Source of the DNA: Rhodospirillales bacterium | GTDB lineage: Bacteria > Pseudomonadota > Alphaproteobacteria > TMED109 | Length of the DNA stretch: 64,000 bases | Direction of reading: 5' to 3' | NCBI GenBank assembly: GCA_028824295.1 | Contig: JAPPED010000027.1 | Span: 62,001-126,000 of the forward strand | Part shown: one piece after another, positions 19,629 to 27,589 of the stretch | How the letters are laid out: each line of letters opens with the position of its first letter | How positions within the stretch are numbered: the first letter of the stretch is position 1 | The notes under the pieces: model-generated | Seen by the model: the letters and a program-made list of their open reading frames with translations, nothing else | Told to the model about the DNA's origin: nothing | Databases searched by the model: none | Translations under genes and position numbers: made by a program

Positions 19629-22043
19629 TCAGACCCTTATCGGCATGATGACGTGCAGCCTGCCGACCTCTCCGGTGTCGCGGATCACCGCCGGCTGGCC
19701 GGAGGCCTGGAACTCGATGATCATCTCGTCGCCCTGCGCGGTCTGGCAAAACTCCATGAGGTATTCGGACCGAAACCCGATCACGACCGGGTCGCCCCGG
19801 AACGAGCCCTCGAAGACCTCCCGCCCCGCGCCGTGCTGGTGGTCGCCAGCGCTCGCGGTGAGACTCTCCTCGCTCAGTTCGAACCGGATCGCCCGGCTCT
19901 TCTTGTCGGCCACGAGGGCCAACCGTTCGAGGCCCCGTTGAAGGGCCCCGCAGTTGATCTGCAGCGTGCTGTTGCACGTCGTCGGAATCACGCGCTGATA
20001 GTCGGGGAACTTGCTCTCGTGCAGGCGGGTGACGACCACGACATCCGCGACCGCGAGCCGCATCCAGCCGTTCCCCATGCCCACGCCCACGGCGCCGTCC
20101 GAGTCCGCCAGCAGCCGCTCGATCTGCTCGACCGCCTTGCGCGGCAACGTCACGCCCTCCGCCAGCGTCTCCGCCCCCGGCGGGCACTGGCATGCGGCCT
20201 GCGACAGGCGATGGCCATCGGTGGCGCCGGCCCGGAGGAGATGCTGCCCGCCGTCTTCCACGGTGTGCAGGAAGATGCCGTTCAGGTGCATGCGGGCCGG
20301 ATCTCCCGACATCGAGATCCGGCACCAGCTCAGGAGCTGCCGCAGGTCCGAAACGGGCAGTTCGAACACCTGCTGCCACTCCAGATCGTGCAGCGTCGGA
20401 AAATCGTCGGTCGGCAGCGACGGCAGAATGAACTTGCTCTGCCCGGCATCAACGACCAGCCATGCGCCGTCGCCATCCGAATCGCTGCCCGGGGCCAGGG
20501 AGACGCGCACGTCCACGCCCTCCGGCAGCTTGCCGACGACACTGTAGAAAAGGGGTGCCTCGACGGTGGCCGCGCCGGCGCTCTCGACCTGGGCAGCCAA
20601 GCGTTCGGATTCGTACAGCACCTGATTGTCGCCGGCGTCGAACACGACGCTGCCCGCCTCTGCCCGGATCAGCACGTGCGAGAGGATCGGGCGGGTCCCG
20701 ACCCGCTCGACCACGCCGTGCATGTGCGCCAGGGGCGCCAGCAGGGCGCTTCGCCCCTGGGTGAACCGCAGGCCGGCGTCGGATCCGGCGCCGACTTCGC
20801 GCAGGAGCGCTGCATGTCCCTGCGCAGACACGTTGAGCGGCATGACCACGTGCACCGTCTCGTCGCTGGTGGCGCCTCGGATGACCGCCGCGTGCTTGGG
20901 GCTGTCGAACTCCAGGACGAGTTCCGAGTCGGGGATCACGCGGCAGCAGGCCGTCACGTAGTCGCCGTTGAAGCCGATGGCCAGCGCCTTGCCTTCGTAC
21001 TTGACGTTGATCAGCTCGCGGCCGAGGCCGCTGGCCGGATTGCCCGCGCTCAGGATGAGCGTGTCGCCGCCCAACTGAAAGGTGATCCCGCGGCTCTTGG
21101 GATCGGTCACGGCGCTCAGCCGGTCGATGGCCTGCAGCAGGGACTGCCGGTTGACCTGCAGGCGGTTTTCGAGCGACTGGGGGATCACGCGCCGGTAGTC
21201 GGGGAAGCCCCCCTGGCTCAGACGCGCGGTCATGGACACCGAGCCGACGTCCAGTCGCAGCAGGTTGTCGCCCGACCACAGTGCCACGTCGCCGTCCGCA
21301 TTGCGCAGGAGGCCGTCCACCTGTTCGACCGCCTTCTTGGGCAGCGTGATCCCGTCCTTGATCGCGCCGCCGCCCGCCTCCAGCACGTGCGCCGAGCATG
21401 CGAGCCGATGTCCGTCGGTGGCCGCCGCCCGCAGCAGCGTCTTCCCGTCCTCGTCGGCGGTATGCATGAAGATCCCGTTGAGGTGGAGCCGCGCATCGTC
21501 GTCCGACATCGAGACCCGGCAGGAATCGATCAGCCGCCGGAGCTCCGCGGCGGGCAACTGCAGCGGCGCATCCTCGGGCGGCTCGGCGAACTTCTGGAAG
21601 TCGCCCGGGGCCAGTGAGGGCAGGGCAAACGTGCTCCCGCCTGCTTCGATGATCACCCGCTTTTCGGGTTCTCCGCCCAAGGAATCCGGCAGCTCGGTAA
21701 CGGCCCCGTCGGGTTCCGAGCCGGCCGCTTCGGCGACCGGCGTCATCCGCACCTGGATCGCCGTGTTGCGCGGAATCCGGTTCACCAGGTCGTGCAGGAG
21801 ATGCGCCTCGACGGTGGCCTCGCCCTCCTCCTCGACCGTGCCCGTCAGCCGTTCGGATTCGTAGAGGACCTCGTCATCGCAGGCGTCGAATGCGATCGTG
21901 CCGTTCTCCCCGTCCGCGCCGCGCTGCGCCCGAATCAACGTGTGGGCGAGGATCGGCGCGCGCGTGCGGTCGCGGCGTTCCGCCACCCCGTACACGTGCT
22001 TCAGAGGCGCCAGCAGATCCTTTTGATCAAGCGTAAATTTCAT
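19629..22043 (-). CDS. dnaN: Tandem-fused DNA polymerase III beta sliding clamp (double DnaN)
   Basis: One uninterrupted 804-residue frame holds two complete beta-clamp units; normal DnaN has about 370-390 residues. Unit 1 is residues 1-405 (MKFTLDQ to VVMPLNV). A linker of about 18 residues follows, then unit 2 is 424-804 (LRFTQGR to VIMPIRV). Each unit has all three clamp domains and its own client-binding cleft. Unit 1 has ATDGHRL at 208-214, FPDYRRVIP at 280-288 and MPLN at 401-404. Unit 2 has ATDGHRL at 607-613, FPDYQRVIP at 679-687 and MPIR at 800-803. The offset is a constant 399. Hand comparison of 203-288 with 602-687 gives 42 identities in 86 without gaps, so the duplication is old. 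Unit 1 replaces the usual C-terminal arginine with Asn404. The product should fold as a single-chain six-domain ring around DNA. The frame can be read from a GTG at 22088, but family N-termini favour the ATG at 22043. Confidence 0.95.
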   Translation of the reverse strand: MKFTLDQKDLLAPLKHVYGVAERRDRTRAPILAHTLIRAQRGADGENGTIAFDACDDEVLYESERLTGTVEEEGEATVEAHLLHDLVNRIPRNTAIQVRMTPVAEAAGSEPDGAVTELPDSLGGEPEKRVIIEAGGSTFALPSLAPGDFQKFAEPPEDAPLQLPAAELRRLIDSCRVSMSDDDARLHLNGIFMHTADEDGKTLLRAAATDGHRLACSAHVLEAGGGAIKDGITLPKKAVEQVDGLLRNADGDVALWSGDNLLRLDVGSVSMTARLSQGGFPDYRRVIPQSLENRLQVNRQSLLQAIDRLSAVTDPKSRGITFQLGGDTLILSAGNPASGLGRELINVKYEGKALAIGFNGDYVTACCRVIPDSELVLEFDSPKHAAVIRGATSDETVHVVMPLNVSAQGHAALLREVGAGSDAGLRFTQGRSALLAPLAHMHGVVERVGTRPILSHVLIRAEAGSVVFDAGDNQVLYESERLAAQVESAGAATVEAPLFYSVVGKLPEGVDVRVSLAPGSDSDGDGAWLVVDAGQSKFILPSLPTDDFPTLHDLEWQQVFELPVSDLRQLLSWCRISMSGDPARMHLNGIFLHTVEDGGQHLLRAGATDGHRLSQAACQCPPGAETLAEGVTLPRKAVEQIERLLADSDGAVGVGMGNGWMRLAVADVVVVTRLHESKFPDYQRVIPTTCNSTLQINCGALQRGLERLALVADKKSRAIRFELSEESLTASAGDHQHGAGREVFEGSFRGDPVVIGFRSEYLMEFCQTAQGDEMIIEFQASGQPAVIRDTGEVGRLHVIMPIRV

Positions 22044-22153
22044 GGAATCACGTGATCGGAACCGGCCCTGCGGCCGGTGCAGCCACACGTCTTTTCGCGA
22101 CGAGTCTTCAGGGGCGTCAGTTTAGCAGGACGCGCCCCTTCTTGCACCTGGAA

Positions 22154-23467
22154 TCAGTCTAGAATCCAGTGCTTCAGCTTCTCGACGTCCTCCACCAGCA
22201 CGGGCTCGTTCGCGAGCCGTTCGTCGACCCGCCGCGTGGAATGCACCACAGTGGAATGGTCGCGGTTGAACCGGCCGCCGATGTCCGGAAGGCTCATCGG
22301 CGTGAGCTGCTTGCAGAGCCACATCGCCACCTGGCGCGGGCCCACGATGCGGCGCTCGCGGCGGGCCGAGACAAGGTCCCCCCGGCGCAGGCCGTAGTAC
22401 TCCGTGACCGCCTTCTGGATGGCCTCCACCGTCACCCGGCGCTGGTTGGCGCGCAGCAAGTCGGGGAGCGCGTCGCGCACCAGATCGAGCGTCACCGGGC
22501 GCTTCTCGTACTCCGCGTGCGCAACGACGCGCGCCAGTGCCCCGGTCAGCTCGCGGATGTCATTCGTGATCTTCGTGGCCAGGAACTCGAGCGCCGCGTC
22601 GGGAACACTGACCTCGTCGTAGCGGCTGCGGTGCCGCTGCAGGATGCTGAGGCGCAGCTCGTAGGTGGTCGAGCGCAGCTCGGCCAGGAGACCGCCGCCG
22701 AGCCGTGAACGCAGCCGCCGGTCGACGTCCTCCATGTCCACCGGCGCCCGGTCGCCCGAGACGACGATCTGCTTCCCCTCGTTCGAGAGCGCATCGAAGG
22801 TGTGGAAGAACTCCTCCTGGGTCTGGACCCGGCTGGCCAGGAACTGCACGTCGTCGACCATGAAGACATCGACGGTCCGGAAGCGCCGCTTGAACGCGTC
22901 GGTGTCCTTCGCGCGGAGCGCCGCCACGAACTCCGACGTGAACTTCTCGGAGGACAAATAGGCGACGTTGCGTTTCCCGCGCCCGATGATCTCCCAGGCG
23001 ATCGCGTGCATCAGATGCGTCTTGCCGAGGCCGACGCCCCCGGAGAAGAACAGGAGGTTCCGGTTGCCGCTGGTCCGCCCCTCGGCCACCCGCCGGGCGG
23101 CGGCGTAGGCGACCTGGTTGCTCGCGCCGACCACGAAGGAGTCGAACGTCCGCTGCGGATCGAGCACGCTGCCGACATGCGAGGGCGCTGCCGACGGTGG
23201 CGCCTCCCCTGGCGCGGCCGTCCCGTCCTCCTTGACGACGATCTCGACGCGCCGCACCGACGGGTCCGCCGCCGAGCAGCTGGACAGGATCTGCCCGAGA
23301 TACTGGCTCCGCACCCACTGCCGATGGAATTCCGACGGTGCCGCGAGGACCAGCGGGTCGATTCCCGGACCTACCGGTTGCAGCGGCAACAGCCAGTTTT
23401 CGAAGGCCGCCGGACTGATCTCGTCACGGAGTCGGGATTGCGCCGCATGCCAGCAGTGTCCGTCCAT
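22154..23467 (-). CDS. dnaA: Chromosomal replication initiator DnaA
   Basis: 437 residues. Domain I is MDGHCWHAAQSRLRDEIS through SPAAFENWLLPL. A short alanine/proline-rich domain II follows. The AAA+ domain has Walker A GGVGLGKTHLMHA and Walker B VFMVDDVQFL. Domain IV ends with the DnaA-box-binding signature GGRFNRDHSTVVHS. It opens oriC and regulates replication genes. The ATG at 23467 is preceded by GGGAGGAGCG; an upstream in-frame start has no such site. A 110-base gap separates it from dnaN on the same strand. Confidence 0.97.
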   Translation of the reverse strand: MDGHCWHAAQSRLRDEISPAAFENWLLPLQPVGPGIDPLVLAAPSEFHRQWVRSQYLGQILSSCSAADPSVRRVEIVVKEDGTAAPGEAPPSAAPSHVGSVLDPQRTFDSFVVGASNQVAYAAARRVAEGRTSGNRNLLFFSGGVGLGKTHLMHAIAWEIIGRGKRNVAYLSSEKFTSEFVAALRAKDTDAFKRRFRTVDVFMVDDVQFLASRVQTQEEFFHTFDALSNEGKQIVVSGDRAPVDMEDVDRRLRSRLGGGLLAELRSTTYELRLSILQRHRSRYDEVSVPDAALEFLATKITNDIRELTGALARVVAHAEYEKRPVTLDLVRDALPDLLRANQRRVTVEAIQKAVTEYYGLRRGDLVSARRERRIVGPRQVAMWLCKQLTPMSLPDIGGRFNRDHSTVVHSTRRVDERLANEPVLVEDVEKLKHWILD

Positions 23468-23825
23468 CCGGCGCTCCTCCCTTCCGGTCCTGGCACCAAT
23501 TGCCAAGGCCGCACCCAACCCGGCAGGAGCGCCGACTAAGCCCACAAAAACCTATGCGAAACCGTCTGTTAATAGACTTCTGGGGAAGCGCCTTGCTCCT
23601 GCAACGCTTGGCCAGAATAGGACCGGGCCGAGACCTCGCACAAGCGGGGCATTTCAGCAACCTGACCCATTTCTGTCACCGAAACGCAAATTCTTTGTCA
23701 AATCTGGACGATGCCGGAAGAAATAGATTGCTCGCCAAGAAAACGTCGATCAGGGTCCTGTGTTCGTCAAATAAGCGATTCGTTGGGTCCTATAGCAAAA
23801 CGGTTGTTTCAGGCCTCCCGGGGGC

Positions 23826-23841
23826 CCGAACAAATGTTCGG
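23826..23841. promoter_or_regulatory. Inverted repeat CCGAAC-AAAT-GTTCGG
   Basis: A perfect 6-base inverted repeat around a 4-base AT spacer. In form it resembles the LexA (SOS) operator of Gram-positive bacteria (GAAC-N4-GTTC). Alphaproteobacterial LexA normally uses a direct repeat, GTTC-N7-GTTC. It may be a regulator site for dnaA or part of the rpsT 3' structure. Confidence 0.3.
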
Positions 23842-23847
23842 TCGGCG

Positions 23848-23887
23848 CGGTCCGGACCGGCGGTCCGCGGGGAGCGGACCGGTCCGC
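23848..23887 (-). terminator. Cluster of GC palindromes downstream of rpsT
   Basis: Three overlapping symmetric elements occur within 40 bases: CGGTCCGGACCG at 23848-23859; an 8-base hairpin with a 5-base loop at 23861-23881; and the perfect 14-base palindrome GCGGACCGGTCCGC at 23874-23887. They start 41 bases after the rpsT stop. There is no T-run, so classical intrinsic termination is uncertain. A bidirectional RNA structure or protein site is also possible. Confidence 0.4.
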
Positions 23888-23927
23888 CCGGACCGATCGT
23901 TGCGCTGCGGCGCCGGCCGCCGCTGGT

Positions 23928-24191
23928 TCAGGCGAGCGCCCGCACGCGGGCGTTCAGGCGGGACACCTTGCGCGACACGGCACCCAGCCGCAGCACGCCC
24001 TTATTCACGCCACGCCGCATTTCCCGTTCGGCACCACGCAGTGCCTCGTGCGCTGTCTCGTGGTTGCCGGCCTCGAGCGCTTCCTCGACCTTCCGCACGA
24101 ACGTGCGGACACGGCTCATCCGGTTGCGGTTGATCTTCCGGCGGCGACCGTTGGTACGGATGCGTTTCTTCGCGGACGCGTGATGCGCCAT
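23928..24191 (-). CDS. rpsT: Ribosomal protein S20
   Basis: 87 residues, very basic and helical, starting MAHHASAKKRIRTNGRRRK and ending LNARVRALA, as expected for bS20 of the small ribosomal subunit. It binds 16S rRNA early in assembly. It lies beside dnaA on the same strand, a common alphaproteobacterial neighbour pair. Confidence 0.96.
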   Translation of the reverse strand: MAHHASAKKRIRTNGRRRKINRNRMSRVRTFVRKVEEALEAGNHETAHEALRGAEREMRRGVNKGVLRLGAVSRKVSRLNARVRALA

Positions 24192-24249
24192 GGGATTCTC
24201 CGAAAACTACGTGGGAGCGACGCGTTCCTAGCGCCCTTTCGGTCCAGGG

Positions 24250-25023
24250 TCAACGATTCTTGAAGTCGGGCTTGCGCTTGTCGGCGAACGCCCGCATCCC
24301 CTCGCGGCGGTCCTCGGTGGCGAAAGTCGACTGGAACAGGCGCCGCTCGAACCGGATCCCCTCGTCGAGCGTCAGCTGGTACGCCCGGTCCACCGACTCC
24401 TTGGCCATCATCACGGACGGCAGGGACTGCTCCGCAATCTTGGCGGCCACCTTCATGGCCTCGTCCAGCAGCTCCGCTGCCGGGACGACCCGGCTGACCA
24501 GGCCGGCGCGTTCGGCCTCCTCCGCGTCCATCATGCGGCCCGTCAGGACCATCTCCATGGCTTTCGCCTTGCCGACCGCGCGCGGGAGCCGCTGGGTCCC
24601 GCCCGCACCGGGAAAGGTGCCGAGCAGGATCTCCGGCTGGCCGAAGCGGGCGGTATCGGCGGCGAGCACGATGTCGCACATCATCGCGATCTCGCAGCCG
24701 CCCCCGAGCGCATAGCCCGACACCGCCGCCACGATCGGCTTGCGGCAGCGGGACAGGCATTCCCAGGGCTGAATGAAGTCATGCCGCACCACGTCGACGA
24801 ATTCCTTGGCCAGCATTTCCTTGATGTCCGCCCCGGCCGCGAATGCCTTCTCGGACCCTGTCAGGACCATCGCCCCGACGCCGTCATCGCTCTCGAACCC
24901 GTCAAGGGCCGTCGCCAGCTCACCAACCAGTTCGGCGTTGATGGCGTTCAGCGCCTTCGGGCGATCCAGCGTGATCAGCCCGACGCGGCCCCTGATCTCG
25001 GTCTTGATGCAGTTGAACGGCAT
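24250..25023 (-). CDS. Enoyl-CoA hydratase (crotonase family)
   Basis: 257 residues. The oxyanion-hole loops are AFAAGADIKEM and SGYALGGGCEIAMMCD, and the two catalytic glutamates are expected in GGGCE and PEILLGTFPGAGGTQRL. It matches short-chain enoyl-CoA hydratases that hydrate crotonyl-CoA in beta-oxidation. It follows mutM and a small exported protein on the same strand and precedes rpsT, a conserved order in this class. The gene ends FADKRKPDFKNR, the usual crotonase tail. Confidence 0.94.
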   Translation of the reverse strand: MPFNCIKTEIRGRVGLITLDRPKALNAINAELVGELATALDGFESDDGVGAMVLTGSEKAFAAGADIKEMLAKEFVDVVRHDFIQPWECLSRCRKPIVAAVSGYALGGGCEIAMMCDIVLAADTARFGQPEILLGTFPGAGGTQRLPRAVGKAKAMEMVLTGRMMDAEEAERAGLVSRVVPAAELLDEAMKVAAKIAEQSLPSVMMAKESVDRAYQLTLDEGIRFERRLFQSTFATEDRREGMRAFADKRKPDFKNR

Positions 25024-25040
25024 GCTGGATGTCCTCCTGT

Positions 25041-25415
25041 CTAGTGTCCGGGCGACGGCGCGAGAGCATAGTGAACCCGCAACTCGTTGCCTGCCATCAC
25101 CTCGACCGAGATCTTCAGCCGCTCCCCGGACCGGATCGCATCGAGCGCGTCGGGGTCCAGCAGGTTCCAGCCGAACGCCGGGAGGACCGAGCGATAGAAC
25201 GCCCGGACCTCCGTGACCGGCACCACGCCACGCGCTTCGGCCTGGGCCACGCGCCCCGCCGCGGTGTCAAAGTTGAGGCAGCTGTCCGCCGTCTCCACGA
25301 GCCCGGGGGCCAGCGGCAGCTGGTCGACGCACGACAGAAACCCGTCGGCCCGGGTCTCGCCGGCCCCGACGGTCAGTCCAAGGGCCAGGACGCCCGCTTG
25401 CCATGATCGCCTCAT
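25041..25415 (-). CDS. Small hypothetical periplasmic protein
   Basis: 124 residues with a signal peptide (MRRSWQAGVLALGLTVGAGE, cut after about residue 23). The ATG at 25415 has GGAG a few bases upstream; the longer frame overlaps the end of mutM and is unlikely. The mature protein has two cysteines (LSCVDQ and DSCLNFD) and a conserved-looking YRSVLPAFGWNLL segment. No family is recognised. It is sandwiched between mutM and the crotonase gene and so probably co-transcribed. Confidence 0.7.
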   Translation of the reverse strand: MRRSWQAGVLALGLTVGAGETRADGFLSCVDQLPLAPGLVETADSCLNFDTAAGRVAQAEARGVVPVTEVRAFYRSVLPAFGWNLLDPDALDAIRSGERLKISVEVMAGNELRVHYALAPSPGH

Positions 25416-25489
25416 GTTCTCCGTTCCCGCGCTGCGCCGCTTTCGGCCGGCCTTCCCGGAATCTGACACAGTCGGCCGCTGCCTGCCTC

Positions 25490-26320
25490 CTAGCGCTGGC
25501 ACGTCGGACAGTGGAAGGTGGATCGCCCGCCCTGGCGGAACTGGCGAATCGGGCGCGCGCACTCGACGCAGGCCTCGCCGCCGCGCCCGTAGACCAGGAG
25601 CTGGCGCTGGAACCAGCCTTCCTCGCCGCCGATCTGTGCGTGATCCCGGAGCGTCGAGCCGCCGGCGCGAATGGCATCGGCCAGGACCGTGCGAACGCCC
25701 GCGGCCAGCGCTTCCGCACGGCCGGGGCCGATCGTGCCGGCGCGCCGACGCGGGCTGATCCGGGCACGAAACAGCGCCTCGCAGGCATAGATGTTGCCGA
25801 GACCCGCGAGCACCCGCTGATCCAGCAGCGCCGCCTTGATCGGCGCCTCGCGCCCGCGCAGGACCGCGCGCAGCTCGGGGCCGGTGATGCTGAGGGGTTC
25901 GGGGCCCAGGTCCTGGAGGCGTGGGTGGTCCGCGGTGGCAGCGTCCGGCAGGAGGTCGAGCGAGCCGAAGCGGCGCGGATCGCGGAACGTCAGCCTGAGG
26001 GACGCGCCGAGCGGCGAGATGAGGTCGAGCGCGGCGTGGTCGTGCGGGCCGGGCGCCGGGAACGGCGCCGGCTCCAGCAGGAACCGCCCCGACATGCCGA
26101 GATGGAACAGGATCGCAGGTGCGGCTTCCAGCACGATGATCCCGTACTTGGCGCGGCGACGGACGGCGACGATGCGGGCGCCGGTGATCAGGGCGGCGAA
26201 ATCCGGCGGAAACGGGAACCGGAGACCGGGCCCACGCAGCGTGACGCTGCCCACGGTGTAGCCGTAGACCCGGTCCCGGAGCCCCCGGCAGACGGTTTCT
26301 ACCTCTGGCAGTTCCGGCAT
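25490..26320 (-). CDS. mutM: Formamidopyrimidine-DNA glycosylase (Fpg/MutM)
   Basis: 276 residues. After removal of Met1 the catalytic proline begins PELPEVETV. A lysine in KYGIIVL, the helix-two-turn-helix GLGNIYACEALF, and the zinc finger CVECARPIRQFRQGG to CPTCQR complete the family set. It excises 8-oxoguanine and cleaves the abasic site. The start is fixed by MPELPEVE; the preceding 15 codons of open frame cannot be used. It is divergent from ubiE, with an 86-base shared promoter interval. Confidence 0.97.
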   Translation of the reverse strand: MPELPEVETVCRGLRDRVYGYTVGSVTLRGPGLRFPFPPDFAALITGARIVAVRRRAKYGIIVLEAAPAILFHLGMSGRFLLEPAPFPAPGPHDHAALDLISPLGASLRLTFRDPRRFGSLDLLPDAATADHPRLQDLGPEPLSITGPELRAVLRGREAPIKAALLDQRVLAGLGNIYACEALFRARISPRRRAGTIGPGRAEALAAGVRTVLADAIRAGGSTLRDHAQIGGEEGWFQRQLLVYGRGGEACVECARPIRQFRQGGRSTFHCPTCQR

Positions 26321-26406
26321 GCGCTCCTCCGCCCGCTCCGTCCCGGCACGATAGGCCAGCCGCACCGCGACTGCCGTCCGGCCGATGAATGCCCTATGGT
26401 CCGGCC

Positions 26407-27141
26407 ATGCAGACGGTGCCGTTCGGATTTCGCGATGTTGGGCGCTCGGAAAAGCGCGTGCTGGTCGGCGACGTGTTTGCCGGCGTGGCCGCCCGCTACG
26501 ACCTGATGAACGACCTGATGTCCGCCGGCCTGCACCGGGTCTGGCGGCAGGACCTGATGTTGCGGATGACGAAGCGGGACGCCAGCCGAACCCTCGATCT
26601 GGCCGGCGGCACCGGTGACATGGCGTTTCGGATCCGCCGGCGGTTCAGGGGCGCGGCGGTCGTCGTGGCGGACGCCTCGGCCGACATGCTCGGCGTCGGC
26701 CGCGGGCGTGCGTTCGACCGGGGCCTGGTCCGCGAACCGCACTGGATCTGCGCTGACGCGGCGTCCCTGCCGTTCGAGGACCGGACGTTCTCGCAGGTCG
26801 TGTGCGCTTTCGGACTGCGCAACTTCGCCGAGCTGGGGAGTTCGCTCCGGGAAGTCCGCCGCGTGCTGCGCCCAGGCGGGCGGTTCCTCGCGCTGGAGTT
26901 CGCGCCGCAGGCCCGGTGGCTGGACACGCTCTACGAGCGCTACCTGTTCGAGGTGGTGCCGTGGCTCGGCCACGCCGTGGCCGGCCGGCGCGACGCGTAC
27001 GAGTACTTGGCGGAAAGCATCCGGCGGTTCCTCACCCCCGAAGCGATGACCACCGAGCTCGGCGATGCCGGGCTCGGCACGATCCGCGTGAATCGGTATG
27101 CCGGGGGGATCGCCTGCCTGTACAGCGCCCGGCGCACCTGA
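26407..27141 (+). CDS. ubiE: Ubiquinone/menaquinone methyltransferase UbiE
   Basis: 244 residues, a class I SAM methyltransferase that C-methylates the benzoquinol ring in ubiquinone synthesis. Motif I is LDLAGGTGDMAF. The UbiE signatures ARYDLMNDLMSAGLHRVWR and CAFGLRNFAE are present, and the end is YAGGIACLYSA. The ATG at 26407 gives the family N-terminus (FGFRDVGRSEK); another ATG 18 bases upstream is possible. In many alphaproteobacteria ubiB follows, but here an EVE-domain gene comes next. Confidence 0.96.
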   Translation: MQTVPFGFRDVGRSEKRVLVGDVFAGVAARYDLMNDLMSAGLHRVWRQDLMLRMTKRDASRTLDLAGGTGDMAFRIRRRFRGAAVVVADASADMLGVGRGRAFDRGLVREPHWICADAASLPFEDRTFSQVVCAFGLRNFAELGSSLREVRRVLRPGGRFLALEFAPQARWLDTLYERYLFEVVPWLGHAVAGRRDAYEYLAESIRRFLTPEAMTTELGDAGLGTIRVNRYAGGIACLYSARRT

Positions 27142-27163
27142 GCCCGGACCGGAGGTCACCACG

Positions 27164-27589
27164 ATGGCGTATTGGCTCTTCAAATCGGAACCCGGGGCCT
27201 GGTCATGGGACGACCAGGTGAAATGCGGCGACAAGGGCTGCGAATGGGACGGGGTCCGCAACCACCAAGCCTGCAACAACATGAAGGCGATGAACGTCGG
27301 CGACCGCGGCTTCTTCTACCATTCGGTCAACGAGAAGCGCATCGTCGGCGTGGTCGAGGTCATCCGGACCTACTATCCCGACCCGACGGATGCTTCGGGC
27401 CGGTTCGGCATGGTGGACGTACGCGCGGTCACCACGGTCCCCAACCCGGTCACGCTCGCCGAGATCAAGGCGGAACCGCGGCTAGCCGACCTGGCCCTGG
27501 TGCGGCAGTCCCGGTTGTCTGTGGTCCCCGTTGCGGAAGCCCACTGGGACCTCCTTTGCACGATGGCGGGCCTTACCGCCGAGCCGTGA
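27164..27589 (+). CDS. EVE-domain protein
   Basis: 141 residues starting MAYWLFKSEPGAWSWDDQ, the hallmark of the EVE (PUA-like) domain that recognises modified bases in nucleic acids. WDGVRNHQACNNMKAM and GDRGFFYHSV continue the aromatic-cage region. GGAGG lies a few bases before the ATG. The stop overlaps the GTG of the next gene (GTGA), indicating translational coupling with the Rieske protein. The precise ligand in alphaproteobacteria is not settled. Confidence 0.93.
   Translation: MAYWLFKSEPGAWSWDDQVKCGDKGCEWDGVRNHQACNNMKAMNVGDRGFFYHSVNEKRIVGVVEVIRTYYPDPTDASGRFGMVDVRAVTTVPNPVTLAEIKAEPRLADLALVRQSRLSVVPVAEAHWDLLCTMAGLTAEP

Larger units (their letters stand above)
23468..23927. promoter_or_regulatory. 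dnaA upstream region, less GC-rich than its surroundings
   Basis: 460 bases between rpsT and dnaA (both minus strand). The part from about 23530 to 23800 is visibly richer in A and T than its surroundings, with several A and T runs, and should hold the dnaA promoter. The part next to rpsT is packed with GC palindromes (listed separately). No perfect TTATCCACA DnaA box was found on either strand, so an origin here is not supported, although initiator binding sites may be degenerate. Confidence 0.5.

Noticed and set aside
23530-23800. A chromosomal origin (oriC) next to dnaA
   Set aside because: The segment is richer in A and T than its surroundings, but no perfect DnaA boxes or ordered repeats were found, and alphaproteobacterial origins are often far from dnaA.
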